A stretch of DNA of 64,000 nucleotides from Pelagomonas calceolata. Its lineage: Eukaryota; Sar; Pelagophyceae; Pelagomonadales; Pelagomonadaceae. The position numbers and the translations under genes were made by a program. The DNA lies in contig CAKKNE010000004.1 of assembly GCA_918797485.1 (NCBI GenBank), forward strand, positions 3,596,001 through 3,660,000, given 5' to 3'. Below, in pieces: positions 19,629 through 27,904 of the stretch. How positions within the stretch are numbered: position 1 is the stretch's first letter; each line of letters starts with the position of its first letter. Under the pieces are notes generated by a model. That model had not been told where the DNA came from. It did no database searches and worked only from the letters and a program-made list of their open reading frames with translations.

Positions 19629-19780
19629 CAGCGGGCTGCCATCACGTCGATGGCGTTTGGGCGGTGCTACCCGTTCAGGGCAGCCTTTTCAGCAGGTGTG
19701 TGCAGAGCTAGCGGGCCGCCATTACGTCGCGTCGATGATATCTGGGGGGTGCTACCCGGTTCAGTGCATTCAGGGCAAAG
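19629..19780. repeat. Diverged direct repeat of about 60 bp
   Basis: Two related segments, 19629-19684 and 19709-19780, share AGCGGGC-GCCAT-ACGTCG, a GTCGATG block, GGGTGCTACCCG-TTCAG and CAGGGCA. They lie in the divergent space between the sulfotransferase-like gene and the aspartoacylase gene. A weak palindromic motif follows at 19797-19818. Confidence 0.55.
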
Positions 19781-19796
19781 CCAAAGTCATTAATTA

Positions 19797-19818
19797 GCTA
19801 GCGTATTGACGCACTAAA
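19797..19818 (-). promoter_or_regulatory. Weak palindromic element
   Basis: Minus strand reads TTTAGTGCGTCAATAC then GCTAGC. It keeps TAGTG and GCTAGC at the right distance but has lost the TCTTACA core. It sits between two divergent start codons. Confidence 0.3.
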
Positions 19819-19960
19819 TTTTGCTAAACTCGACGTCAAAACCGCAGCAACGGGCGTTGCAGTGCACGCGGTCGTGTGATTCGGGCACAGGCGTGCAACC
19901 CTGCGCTGCCAGCAACAATTCCGAGCAGCGACTGCGCGAGGACAGCTGTGCCAAGGCTGG

Positions 19961-20920
19961 ATGCTGAGGCGGAGCCTCGCGGCGATGTTAGTGGCGAGGC
20001 GCTGCGTGAGCCTCGCTGCAAAACATAGAGTAGTCGTCGTGGGAGGCACGCACGGCAACGAGTACACGGGCGTCTGGCTCGAGAAGGCGTTGAGAGATAA
20101 AAGCGAGACGATAGTGGGCAACCCAGCTGCTGTGGAGGCGAACCGGCGGTTTTTAGATGAGGATCTGAATCGATGCTTTTTACGATCCAAACTCGACGCG
20201 CCGCCTGAAACGAGGGAGGCACTGAGAGCAAGGGAAGTCGACGCCGCCCTGGGTCCGAAGGGATCCGATGATGCCGCGGACCTAGTGATCGACCTCCACA
20301 CCACAACAGCAAACATGGGCGTGACGATGATTTGTGATGCGTGGTGCCCCTTCGCGCTGCGAGCCGCTGTGTATGTCAAGCAGCAACTCGACGACCAACT
20401 GCTGCTCGGCCAAGACGTCAAGATCATGTTTAACGACGAGAAGGACAAGGAGAACGCGCCTTATCTAGCTTCCGTCGGCAAGGCGGGCTTGCAGATCGAG
20501 GTCGGCCCGACGCCGCAGGGCGTGGTCCGGTGGGACGTCGTCGATGCGACCAAAAGAGCCTTAGATGCGGTCTTAGAATTATGGAATAAAGAGTGCCAGG
20601 GCGAGTGCGTCGACCTACCGGCTGAAATCGATGTTTATTCGGTCGCGGAGGGCTTCACGAAGCTGAGCTGGCCGGTGGACGATGATGGTTTTCCGGCCGC
20701 GGTGCCGCACGAGTCGATCCAAGATCGGGACTGGTCCACCCTAAGAAAGGGCGACCCGCTCTGGAGGGATAGGGACGGCGAAACTGTGGTTTATGACGGC
20801 TCGTTTGGAGATGAAATTGTCCCCATCTTTGTCAATGAAGGCGGCTACTACTACGCGTCGTCGGGCCGGGGCATCGGCGTCGCGCAGAAGCGGCGCGTCG
20901 CCGTGCCGCCGGCGCCGTGA
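19961..20920 (+). CDS. Aspartoacylase-family zinc hydrolase
   Basis: 319 residues, no intron. Zinc ligands are visible in GGTHGNEYTG (His, Glu) and VIDLHTTTANMG (His). EDLNRCF supplies the conserved Arg, and LQIEVGPTPQGV the catalytic Glu segment. The family releases acetate from N-acetyl-aspartate or related N-acyl amino acids; succinylglutamate desuccinylase is a sister group. The first 20 residues (MLRRSLAAMLVARRCVSLAA) look like a mitochondrial presequence. The full family length is present. It ends tail-to-tail with the DH/PDZ gene, 66 bp away. Confidence 0.88.
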   Translation: MLRRSLAAMLVARRCVSLAAKHRVVVVGGTHGNEYTGVWLEKALRDKSETIVGNPAAVEANRRFLDEDLNRCFLRSKLDAPPETREALRAREVDAALGPKGSDDAADLVIDLHTTTANMGVTMICDAWCPFALRAAVYVKQQLDDQLLLGQDVKIMFNDEKDKENAPYLASVGKAGLQIEVGPTPQGVVRWDVVDATKRALDAVLELWNKECQGECVDLPAEIDVYSVAEGFTKLSWPVDDDGFPAAVPHESIQDRDWSTLRKGDPLWRDRDGETVVYDGSFGDEIVPIFVNEGGYYYASSGRGIGVAQKRRVAVPPAP

Positions 20921-20986
20921 TCTATATGCTTGGGGCGCAACGCCTGTGAGGGCGGAGCGCGTAATTAGGAATACCACAAAACTAGT

Positions 20987-22897
20987 TTACGCGAACGGAT
21001 TGCCCGCGACGTGCGGCTGCCGACCAGAATCAAAAGGATTGCTGCCGCGCGGCGACTGCTGTTCCGCCTGGAGCCGCCGCGCGAAGGCCAGGTCCGGGTC
21101 TTCCTCGACGGGACCGCCATTATCCAAAATCCAGTTCACGACCGCGTCGACGTTGCGCCGCCCCGCGGCGACGGCTTTCATGGCGTCGTGCTCGCCGAAG
21201 CCCATGGCCACGACGTTCTGGATGAGGTCCTCGCACGACGCCGCGTCCGGCTCCTGGGATACCGGCGGCGATATCAATGGAGACCCGGGCATGAACGGGT
21301 TCGTGGAGGGCGCCGCCGACCGCCGCAGCCTCAGCGACACGGCCGCGTCCGCGCGGCGCTGGCGCAGTTTCGCGACGACGTCCTCGGTCGTTTGTACAAA
21401 TTCGTCGCCCACACTTAATAGGACGTCGCCGGGCCGAACTTGGGGAGAGCAGACCGAGTCCGGCGCGAGCGCCGCGACCTCCACCGTGCCGGCGCCGTTC
21501 CGCAATTCCAAACCTAAACCCCGCTGGAGGTCGACGGGCACCGTGACCACGAAGTCATCGTTTGTATCTGGTAATTGCAGGGGCGGGGGCCGCGGCGGCG
21601 GCGGCGGCGATGAGGGAGGCGGCAGCTCCGCCTCATAAGTTTGCGGAGCCAACCCAGGGGGCCGCGGCAGCGGCATCGTTTTTGTCTGAGCCAGGGTGTG
21701 CGACGTGTGCGAGATCTTCGGACCAAGGTCGCGCCGCGCGCCGCTCGGCCGCGCGACCAAATCGCCGGCGAGGCCCACGATATCAAAGTCCGTCGCCCGC
21801 GTCTCGGCGCCGCGCTTGACGAAAGCTTTGACGGCGCGCGGCGGCGCGTCTTTAACGGCGAGCGCGGCGCGGCGCTTTGATGCCGCGTCGCTAATCACGT
21901 CGCGCCACGCCGCGGCCGCCTCGGCGCTCTCCGCCCCCAATACAAAGCTTTTTTGCGCGGACACTATGAGTAATTCCCAGGGCGCCAGGCCGCGCGCGTC
22001 GCCGGCGCCGCCCCGCGACTCCGTCGCCGACCGGCAGCAGTAGACATTTTCCAGTTTCAGCGTGCGGTGCAGCACGTAGCGCTCCTCTTTACCAGGGGAC
22101 TCCGGCGCCGCGCCCATTTTCTGAAGGGCCCGATCCTTCATGTTCGCGTCGCCGTAGCACAACCGGTCGTCGAAGAGCGCGGCGTACGCGTCGACGGGCC
22201 CGTGCTTCGTGATGCGTAAGAGGGGCCCGTCCCGGACCGCGTTCAGCGCGCCCCAGGCCTCGGTCTCTGCACATTTCTTGAAATTCGCCGCGGCGCGCGA
22301 CGTCGAGGCGCGCCGCGCGTGCTCCCTTTCGACGTTCTCGTCGACGGCTTTCGCCACGCGCTTCGCACATTCTAACGCTCGGCACGCGTTCGTCGCATCC
22401 GCGTTTGCTTTCTCGAGGCGCTTGCCCAGCTCGCCCAACAGCAAGACGTAGCGCGGCGGCCGCTGCACGGGCATGATGGCCAGTGAAGCTAGAGTCAAGT
22501 GCCGTTGATTCGCCGGCTGCAGCTCGCACGCGCGCGCGAAGGCGTCCAGGGCGACCGAAGAAGAACGCATCGCCGCCAAATCCTGCCAGGCGCGCGCATA
22601 TCCTAATGCGTACGCTCCATAACTTCTGGCAAGCTGCGTCTCGTGGCGCTCGAAGCACTCGGCCCACGTCGCCGTCGCGCCGGCCTCGCGCAGTTCCGCC
22701 GCGAATTCGCCGCAGGATGCGCAGACCTCATCCAATGGACCGAAGAGCCGCTCGAGCGTCTGTTCCAAGCGTGGCAACTCCGCGCTGACCTGCGGCGCCC
22801 AGGCGCGCAGCGGGCCGACGAAGACGTCGCTCAGCACTTGTAAATCGCTGGCCAGGCGGTCCTCCGTGTCCGCGAGCTCCTGGGCTGCCTTGTCCAT
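20987..22897 (-). CDS. RhoGEF-like protein with DH, PDZ and UBA domains
   Basis: 636 residues. Residues 10-200 form a Dbl-homology (DH) domain, with the conserved IMPVQRPPRYVLLLGELGKR helix. The next 150 residues (RITKHGPVDAYAALF..., VLHRTLKLENVYCC) fit the PH domain that normally follows. A Pro-rich linker leads to a PDZ domain (VPVDLQRGLGLELRNGAG...RPGDVLLSVGDEFV) and then a UBA domain (LIQNVVAMGFGEHDAMKAV...VVNWILDNGG). The tail ends in NPF-type motifs (STNPFMPGS, GSNPFDSG, GNPFA), which bind EH domains in endocytosis. It probably activates a Rho-type GTPase at membranes. The DH-PH-PDZ-UBA-NPF order is one I have not met before. No intron. Confidence 0.8.
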   Translation of the reverse strand: MDKAAQELADTEDRLASDLQVLSDVFVGPLRAWAPQVSAELPRLEQTLERLFGPLDEVCASCGEFAAELREAGATATWAECFERHETQLARSYGAYALGYARAWQDLAAMRSSSVALDAFARACELQPANQRHLTLASLAIMPVQRPPRYVLLLGELGKRLEKANADATNACRALECAKRVAKAVDENVEREHARRASTSRAAANFKKCAETEAWGALNAVRDGPLLRITKHGPVDAYAALFDDRLCYGDANMKDRALQKMGAAPESPGKEERYVLHRTLKLENVYCCRSATESRGGAGDARGLAPWELLIVSAQKSFVLGAESAEAAAAWRDVISDAASKRRAALAVKDAPPRAVKAFVKRGAETRATDFDIVGLAGDLVARPSGARRDLGPKISHTSHTLAQTKTMPLPRPPGLAPQTYEAELPPPSSPPPPPRPPPLQLPDTNDDFVVTVPVDLQRGLGLELRNGAGTVEVAALAPDSVCSPQVRPGDVLLSVGDEFVQTTEDVVAKLRQRRADAAVSLRLRRSAAPSTNPFMPGSPLISPPVSQEPDAASCEDLIQNVVAMGFGEHDAMKAVAAGRRNVDAVVNWILDNGGPVEEDPDLAFARRLQAEQQSPRGSNPFDSGRQPHVAGNPFA

Positions 22898-22960
22898 CCT
22901 GGCAGCACGTGTACGGCTCGAAATCGCTGCGGTCTGGAGGCTGGAGCTCGAGCATTGCTT

Positions 22961-22981
22961 GCTAGTGTCTTACAAGCTAGC
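22961..22981 (+). promoter_or_regulatory. Recurrent palindromic element (copy 4)
   Basis: Cleanest copy: GCTAG-TGTCTTACAAG-CTAGC, a perfect 5-bp inverted repeat around the core. It is 64 bp upstream of the DH/PDZ start but in the opposite orientation. Confidence 0.6.
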
Positions 22982-23099
22982 TAAAGCGAAATTTTTAGCC
23001 CGAGCATTGGATCCGCCTAGTTATTAATAATATAAACAAGCCCCCAAATTCACAATTCATCATAGTCGTTCGCCGAGACCAAATATTTCAGAGTAGCGG

Positions 23100-23870
23100 C
23101 CCGGGAACATACCCTAACTGCTCCCGGAAGACACCGCCCCACCGCGACATTCGCGGATGAATCTTACGGATCGCCAAAATACACCAGCGATTGACGCCGC
23201 CTTCTAGCGTCCAAATGGTACATTATATCAACTCCAGCCCAGTTTTCATACATATCAGACGGAACCGGAGCCGACGGCCCGCACTCGGAGGGCGGGAAAA
23301 GAATTCTACTAGACAACTCCCGAGTTTATGTTCGTTTCCTTCCGTTTGTTAGTGGTAGAGTCCATCTAACCCGCATCAGCGCCCACTGAGCTATTTTAGA
23401 TATTCCGTTAGAGCCTCGCGATTCGTCATCTTCACGACCCCGCGTCGATGGCGTAAACGGGCTCAATCCTAAATCCGCGACTATCAGCGACGACACCATC
23501 CAGATGGACCATAACGCCGTTGTTCTATTCACGATCGACCGACTTGCCCATTCTCCGCGGACGACGGTGCGTAGACGGAGGGCGGGAAAGGCCCCAGACC
23601 GGTAGTTTATAAAATAAATTTGCGTTTCAGGCGCTTTAGTAGTGGGACGGGCCAGATAACCGGCCTGAGCGGCTACTACATTGCTTGAGACCCCACGATG
23701 CTCCGCGCGGCTCGGCTCGGCCGCGAGCCCACTATCTAGCTAATTCGGGCAAAGTACTTAAACCTGGGACCATCAGCCCGTGTACCATCACCATGGACCA
23801 TGACGCGATCATTTATTCCATGATCGACCGACTTGCGCGCGGTCCAGATGCAGATGTTCACGTCCCGAGC
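23100..23870 (+). repeat. Decayed tandem repeat, unit about 290 bp, coding-like
   Basis: Three diverged units repeat at about 290-bp steps. ATGGACCAT-ACGC appears near 23507 and 23797, with a weaker counterpart near 23217. CGGAGGGCGGGAAA appears at 23285 and 23578. The plus strand of units 2 and 3 reads TIQMDHNAVVLFTIDRLA and TITMDHDAIIYSMIDRLA. Changes that conserve amino-acid type suggest it once coded for protein. No unit has an intact frame of useful length. Family not recognised. Confidence 0.55.
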
Positions 23871-24445
23871 GTGGGCTGCCCGAGGTACCCTTCTTATAAT
23901 GTAGATGTCATATACTTGTAATTGACTATCGCTGGGGTAGTATGGGGTCCGACGAGACCACTACGGCGACTACTGGGGGGCCTCGGGTAATTGACGTTTT
24001 TGACGGGAACGGGGCGCCATCGGGCCCAAATTGCACACTTTTTTCGGATGCAGATCGGCTCCTGGACTCCCTCCGGGATAGGTCTGGGGTCGGGTAGTCG
24101 CCTACGCCGCATGCGCCAGCGTTTGGGGCTCTCCAGAGAGCTCTGGATCGAAATCTTTGGCAAATCATGGTCCAGAGCTCTGGAGCGCAAAGGACCATGG
24201 AGATGTACCTTACTCTAGAAGCGGCGGCGTAGGCGGCGTAGGCGATTGCACGCGACCACTAACGACCAAAAAGCGACCCCAGGGAGACCTCAGGACCACG
24301 AATCGACAGGATTCCATCGACGCGGCCGCCATGGCGGCGTCGTCAATTTCGCGAGTAAAAAAAAGTATTTTTTTCGCCCCCCAGTAAGTGTCGTATCGAT
24401 CTCTTTGGACCATTAGCGAACCGAATGATGCCCAAACGACTGCTT

Positions 24446-24468
24446 GCTAGTGTCTTACAACTGCTAGC
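24446..24468 (+). promoter_or_regulatory. Recurrent palindromic element (copy 5)
   Basis: GCTAG-TGTCTTACAACT-GCTAGC, about 170 bp upstream of the GST start, same orientation. Confidence 0.6.
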
Positions 24469-24637
24469 TGTCAAAAATGCAGCTTTGCCCACCTCGCTGT
24501 GCAGTGTATGCGACATTGCACGCGGTGTAGAGCAGCAGCAGCTTCACGCCGGCGACGCGTGAGCCTTTTGTACGCCTTCGACGCTGCACTGTGCATCACT
24601 GCCATCACTAATGCGTTACCTAGCATTGCTGCACACG

Positions 24638-25243
24638 ATGAGCAGCGCCATCACGCTCTACACGAACCGCATGTGCCCCTACGCCCAACGAGTGGCCATC
24701 GCGCTGGAGCACTCGGGGTTGCAACATGACAAAGTCGAGGTCGACCTCTACGGCAGCAAGGGCTTCACGAAGAAGGACCTGAAAGCCGTCGAGGCAGCCG
24801 CGGGCTTGGCGCCGAAGGGCTACATTCCCGTGCTCTCGATCGACGACGAGACGCTCCGCGAGTCGACGAAGTGCGTGGAGCGCGTCGGCGCCCTCGCGCC
24901 GGAGAAACTCGCGCCGGGCGACGCCGCGGCGGCCGCGTGGGCCGTGGCGCACTGCGACGGCCCGATCACGCGCTCTGGCAAAGACGCCGTCTTTTCGGGC
25001 AAGGCCTCGACGCCCGAGTTGGAGCGCGCGCTGCGCGACCTCGATGCGCGGCTTACTCGCGATTTTGTCGCCGGCGACGCGTTTTCGACCGCCGACTGCG
25101 TGCTGCTCCCGTTTCTCTTTCGCATCCGCAAGGAACTCGACATCCCCGCCGACGCGTCGCGGCTCCGAGGCTACCTCGACCGCGCGTTCGCGCACCCGGC
25201 CTTCCGGCGGACGGTGGCGGAGCCGTATTGGTGGTGGTGGTAA
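24638..25243 (+). CDS. Glutathione S-transferase, omega/lambda-like
   Basis: 201 residues from the second ATG (MSSAITLYTNRMCPYAQR). An in-frame ATG at 24611 would add nine residues. The N-terminal thioredoxin fold carries the CPYAQR active site with a Cys nucleophile, typical of omega/lambda GSTs and of dehydroascorbate reductases. GYIPVLSIDDETLRES is the cis-Pro loop that binds glutathione. The helical C-terminal domain contains FVAGDAFSTADCVLLPFLFR, the N-capping box region. It probably performs thiol transfer or deglutathionylation in the cytosol. No targeting signal, no intron. The C-terminus ends in a run of Trp (EPYWWWW). Confidence 0.88.
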   Translation: MSSAITLYTNRMCPYAQRVAIALEHSGLQHDKVEVDLYGSKGFTKKDLKAVEAAAGLAPKGYIPVLSIDDETLRESTKCVERVGALAPEKLAPGDAAAAAWAVAHCDGPITRSGKDAVFSGKASTPELERALRDLDARLTRDFVAGDAFSTADCVLLPFLFRIRKELDIPADASRLRGYLDRAFAHPAFRRTVAEPYWWWW

Positions 25244-25687
25244 ACATGTTGTTCTCTAACCCCTGGGAAGAGCCCGGACTGGCGGACGCGCGGGCGGCGC
25301 GGCGCTGCGAAGAGTGAGCCCAGGGTGTCACTAGCCCCGGTGCTTCTTTTGAAACTCTCGCTCTAGCATGTTGCGTGACCCCGGACGGCTGGCGGGGCTT
25401 CGCACACTTCCAAAATTCAAACTCAAACAAAACGGGTTTCGCCAGGGAGTGTCGACGCGCGTACGCCGCGTTTTGCCCGTGCTGGAGCCTGCATAGGAGC
25501 GAAAGGCAGTACTCCAAGTCCTTCTCAAGCTCTCCTCGCGTTGCCGAAACCGGTGAGCCGCCAGCGCCCGAGTACACCACCTGCAGCTGCACGAGGGTCA
25601 CGCCGCGCCGGCGACGCGACGGGCGCAGAACCACCGCATCGGTCACGCCGTCGACGCGCGACTCCCACCGCAGGTCAACAAGCAGCC
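25244..25687. other. Intergenic, 444 bp
   Basis: 5' leader region of the DCN1 gene. Just before its ATG, GTCACGCCGTCGACGCG...CACCGCAG followed by GTCAACAA would fit a short 5'-UTR intron with introner-like character. This is speculative. Otherwise nothing seen. Confidence 0.3.
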
Positions 25688-26401
25688 ATGGCGCCCAAGA
25701 AGCGCAAGTCCGCGGCCAAGACCAAGACCGCGACGAAGAAGAAGGCCGCGTCTCCGAAACAACCCAAAAAAGCCGCCTCCCCGAAGAAGAAGAAGGGCGG
25801 CGCCTTGGACTTCGACGTCTACGCCGACGCCGACGAGGGCGTCGTGACCTTCGAGGGCCTCGCGCAGCTCGCCGACGACCTCGGGATCGACCCCTCGTCG
25901 GACACGAAGCTCCTGGCGATGTGCTGGCGCCTCGGCGCCGAGAAGCCCGGGTGCCTGTCCAAGGAGGAGTGGGCCCGGTTCGCGGAGAACCGCCACCTCC
26001 CGACCTACGGCAAGGCGCAAACGGTGAGCGTGCTCAAGGCGGGATGGAATTCTCTAGATCCGAACTTCTTGGACAATTCGGAGTTCAAGCCCTTCTTCCG
26101 CTTCTGCTTCGAGTTCAATCGCGAGGGGACGAAGCGCTTTTTGGAGCGGGACACGGCGCTAGCTTTATTACCTTTATGTGTGGAAGATAGATCGCGGCAC
26201 ACGCAGCTCTTCCTCGAGTTCCTCGGCACCAAACCCGAGGACTTCAAGCTCAACCGGGACCAGTGGTGCTCCTTCCTCGACTTTAGCTTGGCCGTCGGCG
26301 AGGCGCCCGAATTCTCAGGCTGGGACGCGGAGGAGTCGTCCTGGCCGATCCTGCTCGACGAGTTCGTGGAATTCTGCCAGGCGAAGCTCAAGGAGTCGTA
26401 G
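25688..26401 (+). CDS. DCN1-like cullin neddylation factor
   Basis: 237 residues. A Lys-rich head (MAPKKRKSAAKTK) precedes the PONY/cullin-binding domain of the DCN1 (DCUN1D) family, which acts with the E2 Ubc12 to attach NEDD8 to cullins. Signatures are FEGLAQLADDLGIDP, MCWRLGAEKPGCLSKEEW, FFRFCFEFNREGTKRFLE and the C-terminal WPILLDEFVEFCQ. The cullin-contacting Asp/Glu-rich end (SGWDAEESSWP) is present. There is no UBA domain. The basic head may be a nuclear signal. I chose ATG 25688 (CAGCCATGG), since upstream codons are low-complexity. No intron in the coding part. Confidence 0.9.
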   Translation: MAPKKRKSAAKTKTATKKKAASPKQPKKAASPKKKKGGALDFDVYADADEGVVTFEGLAQLADDLGIDPSSDTKLLAMCWRLGAEKPGCLSKEEWARFAENRHLPTYGKAQTVSVLKAGWNSLDPNFLDNSEFKPFFRFCFEFNREGTKRFLERDTALALLPLCVEDRSRHTQLFLEFLGTKPEDFKLNRDQWCSFLDFSLAVGEAPEFSGWDAEESSWPILLDEFVEFCQAKLKES

Positions 26402-26433
26402 GCGTGTAATCGCGTGTGTTGCTACTAGTGTAC

Positions 26434-27255
26434 TTACGCGGCCTCGCGCCAATACGCCAGGACATTCCAGCACGCGCCGTTGGGCAGCCGGAGGATGCGG
26501 TCGACGCGGGCGTCCGTCGTCTCTGCGTAGCCGCGAACCAGATAACTCCTCAGGCGAAGGAGCCGCTTGTGCTCGACGCGGCAGTAGGCCTTCCACGACC
26601 CCTCGCGCCGGACGCCGGCGACGATGGCCTTCATCGCGACCCAGTCTGCATCGGCCGCCAAAGCCAACGCGACATGCGAATGAAGTTCGGCACGCTGAAT
26701 GCACCACTCGGCATCCTTGGGCGCGGGTCCGTGAATCACAGACCCAGCCTTGCAATTATCTAGCGACGAGCCTGCTCGCAGCAACATCTTCAGCACCTCG
26801 AGGTGGTTCTTGAACGGGCGGGGCCCCGTGATCAGCACTCTGGCGGGATCGTCGAGTAGCAACCCTACAAAAGAAGTCGTAATTCCACTCCGTTCGTAGC
26901 CCATCACTCTAACGTCAGATCCCGATGCTAATAGGAGCTTAACCAACCGTGGCGTGCCATTGACTTCGCAACGAGACATGGGATAACCAAGCGGCACATA
27001 ACCCCATCCATTTCGGCGGTTCGGATCAGCGCCATGAGTTAACAGCAGTTTTATAACTCTGATTTTGCCCTCGTCGTCCCCAATGCCAGGAGAGTCAGGG
27101 GCGAGCGCAATGCTGAGAAGTTGAACGGGCATCGTCCTACCCGGCACAGTTTCGCAATCATCGTCGACGTCGCGCGGCTCCGACGCGAAATAAGCTTCCA
27201 AGACGGCGAGATCGCCATCGCGCGCGGCCTGGACCACATCAGCCGGCACGACCAT
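26434..27255 (-). CDS. Ankyrin-repeat protein
   Basis: 273 residues from ATG 27255 (MVVPADVVQAARDGDLAVLE). Ankyrin units are visible as VIKLLLTHGADPNRRNGWGY, LVKLLLASGSDVRVMGYERS and VLKMLLRAGSSLDNCKAGS, with partial units before and after. Ankyrin stacks bind proteins and give no enzymatic clue. The C-terminal 90 residues (EHKRLLRLRSYLVRGYAE...) are helical and unassigned. The start codon lies only five bases after the stop of the small membrane-protein gene on the same strand. Confidence 0.75.
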   Translation of the reverse strand: MVVPADVVQAARDGDLAVLEAYFASEPRDVDDDCETVPGRTMPVQLLSIALAPDSPGIGDDEGKIRVIKLLLTHGADPNRRNGWGYVPLGYPMSRCEVNGTPRLVKLLLASGSDVRVMGYERSGITTSFVGLLLDDPARVLITGPRPFKNHLEVLKMLLRAGSSLDNCKAGSVIHGPAPKDAEWCIQRAELHSHVALALAADADWVAMKAIVAGVRREGSWKAYCRVEHKRLLRLRSYLVRGYAETTDARVDRILRLPNGACWNVLAYWREAA

Positions 27256-27260
27256 CTCGG

Positions 27261-27506
27261 CTAATAATCGTCCATATGATGCCCTTCGTAACTGTCGTTG
27301 CCCTCGGTGCAGGCCCACGCAATTAGGACGGCGGCCGACGCGAGCAACGCGCAGCCCGCGAACGACACGAGCGCGAGCGCGAGGACGGGCCGGCGCTCGA
27401 GCTCCTTCGGTTTCGGCGCGTCGGGCGGCGGGCTCTCGTCGGCCTTCGACTCCTCGCGCTGTTCTTTCTCCTTCTGCGACCTAGTGAGCTCGACGCCGGT
27501 TCTCAT
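27261..27506 (-). CDS. Small single-pass membrane protein
   Basis: 81 residues from ATG 27506 (MRTGVELTRSQKEKEQREES). A charged, Pro-rich head is followed by one membrane helix (VLALALVSFAGCALLASAAV) and a short acidic tail, GNDSYEGHHMDDY. No family recognised. The gene ends five bases before the ankyrin gene begins. Either the two are separate genes in extreme proximity, or they are exons of one transcript joined in a way I cannot see. Confidence 0.5.
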   Translation of the reverse strand: MRTGVELTRSQKEKEQREESKADESPPPDAPKPKELERRPVLALALVSFAGCALLASAAVLIAWACTEGNDSYEGHHMDDY

Positions 27507-27904
27507 GTCCCGTCGCGTCAGGACCGCCTCGCTTTTGGTCACCAAAGGACTTGGGCTGATTGAGCCGCCGGAGAGTCACGCGCGTGACGTAAAACGTGAC
27601 GCGGTAATCTCGACCGAGGGCCACGGGAGCTCAGGTGCTGCGACCTTGTCCAATGCCAAAAATAACTAGTGCTAGCGGCGTGTAAGACACTAGCAATGCA
27701 AACAGCTTTTCAGCCGCGACATGCATTGCGCGCGCGCGCGGTCATAGATCGTTGGTGACGGACGCAGCGAAGCGCTGAGGCTGCGGCGCACTGCTGCGGC
27801 TTTTTTCCGCGCGTCGCGCCGCAGGAAAAGGCCTAAAATCAAAGCCTTGCCGCCACACACGTTGACGAGCGTCGCACCACAGAGAAAGGCCTAAAAACAC
27901 AAAG
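27507..27904. other. Divergent intergenic region, 398 bp
   Basis: Contains the palindromic element at 27671-27694, a (GC)n-like run GCGCGCGCGCG near 27729, and a repeated pair of phrases, AAGGCCTAAAA-CA-AAG, at about 27828 and 27886. No gene seen. Confidence 0.45.
27671..27694 (-). promoter_or_regulatory. Recurrent palindromic element (copy 6)
   Basis: Minus strand GCTAG-TGTCTTACACGCC-GCTAGC, perfect arms. It sits between divergent starts, 165 bp from the small membrane-protein ATG and 210 bp from the EXO1-type ATG. Confidence 0.6.

Larger units (their letters stand above)
22898..24637. other. 1.7-kb non-genic region, lower GC
   Basis: This is the longest gap in the window and is visibly less GC-rich than its neighbours. 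It contains two full palindromic elements (22961-22981, 24446-24468), the decayed tandem repeat at 23100-23870, and near 24120-24190 a palindrome pair (CTCCAGAGAGCTCTGGA, then GTCCAGAGCTCTGGAG). No intact gene is supported. A remnant transposon is possible but unproven. Confidence 0.5.

Noticed and set aside
22898-24637. Complete transposon or retroelement in the long gap
   Set aside because: No terminal repeats, transposase or polymerase motifs could be found in any frame.
26425-26437. CTAGTGTACTTAC as another palindromic element
   Set aside because: No right arm and it lies between two convergent 3' ends, so I regard it as chance similarity.
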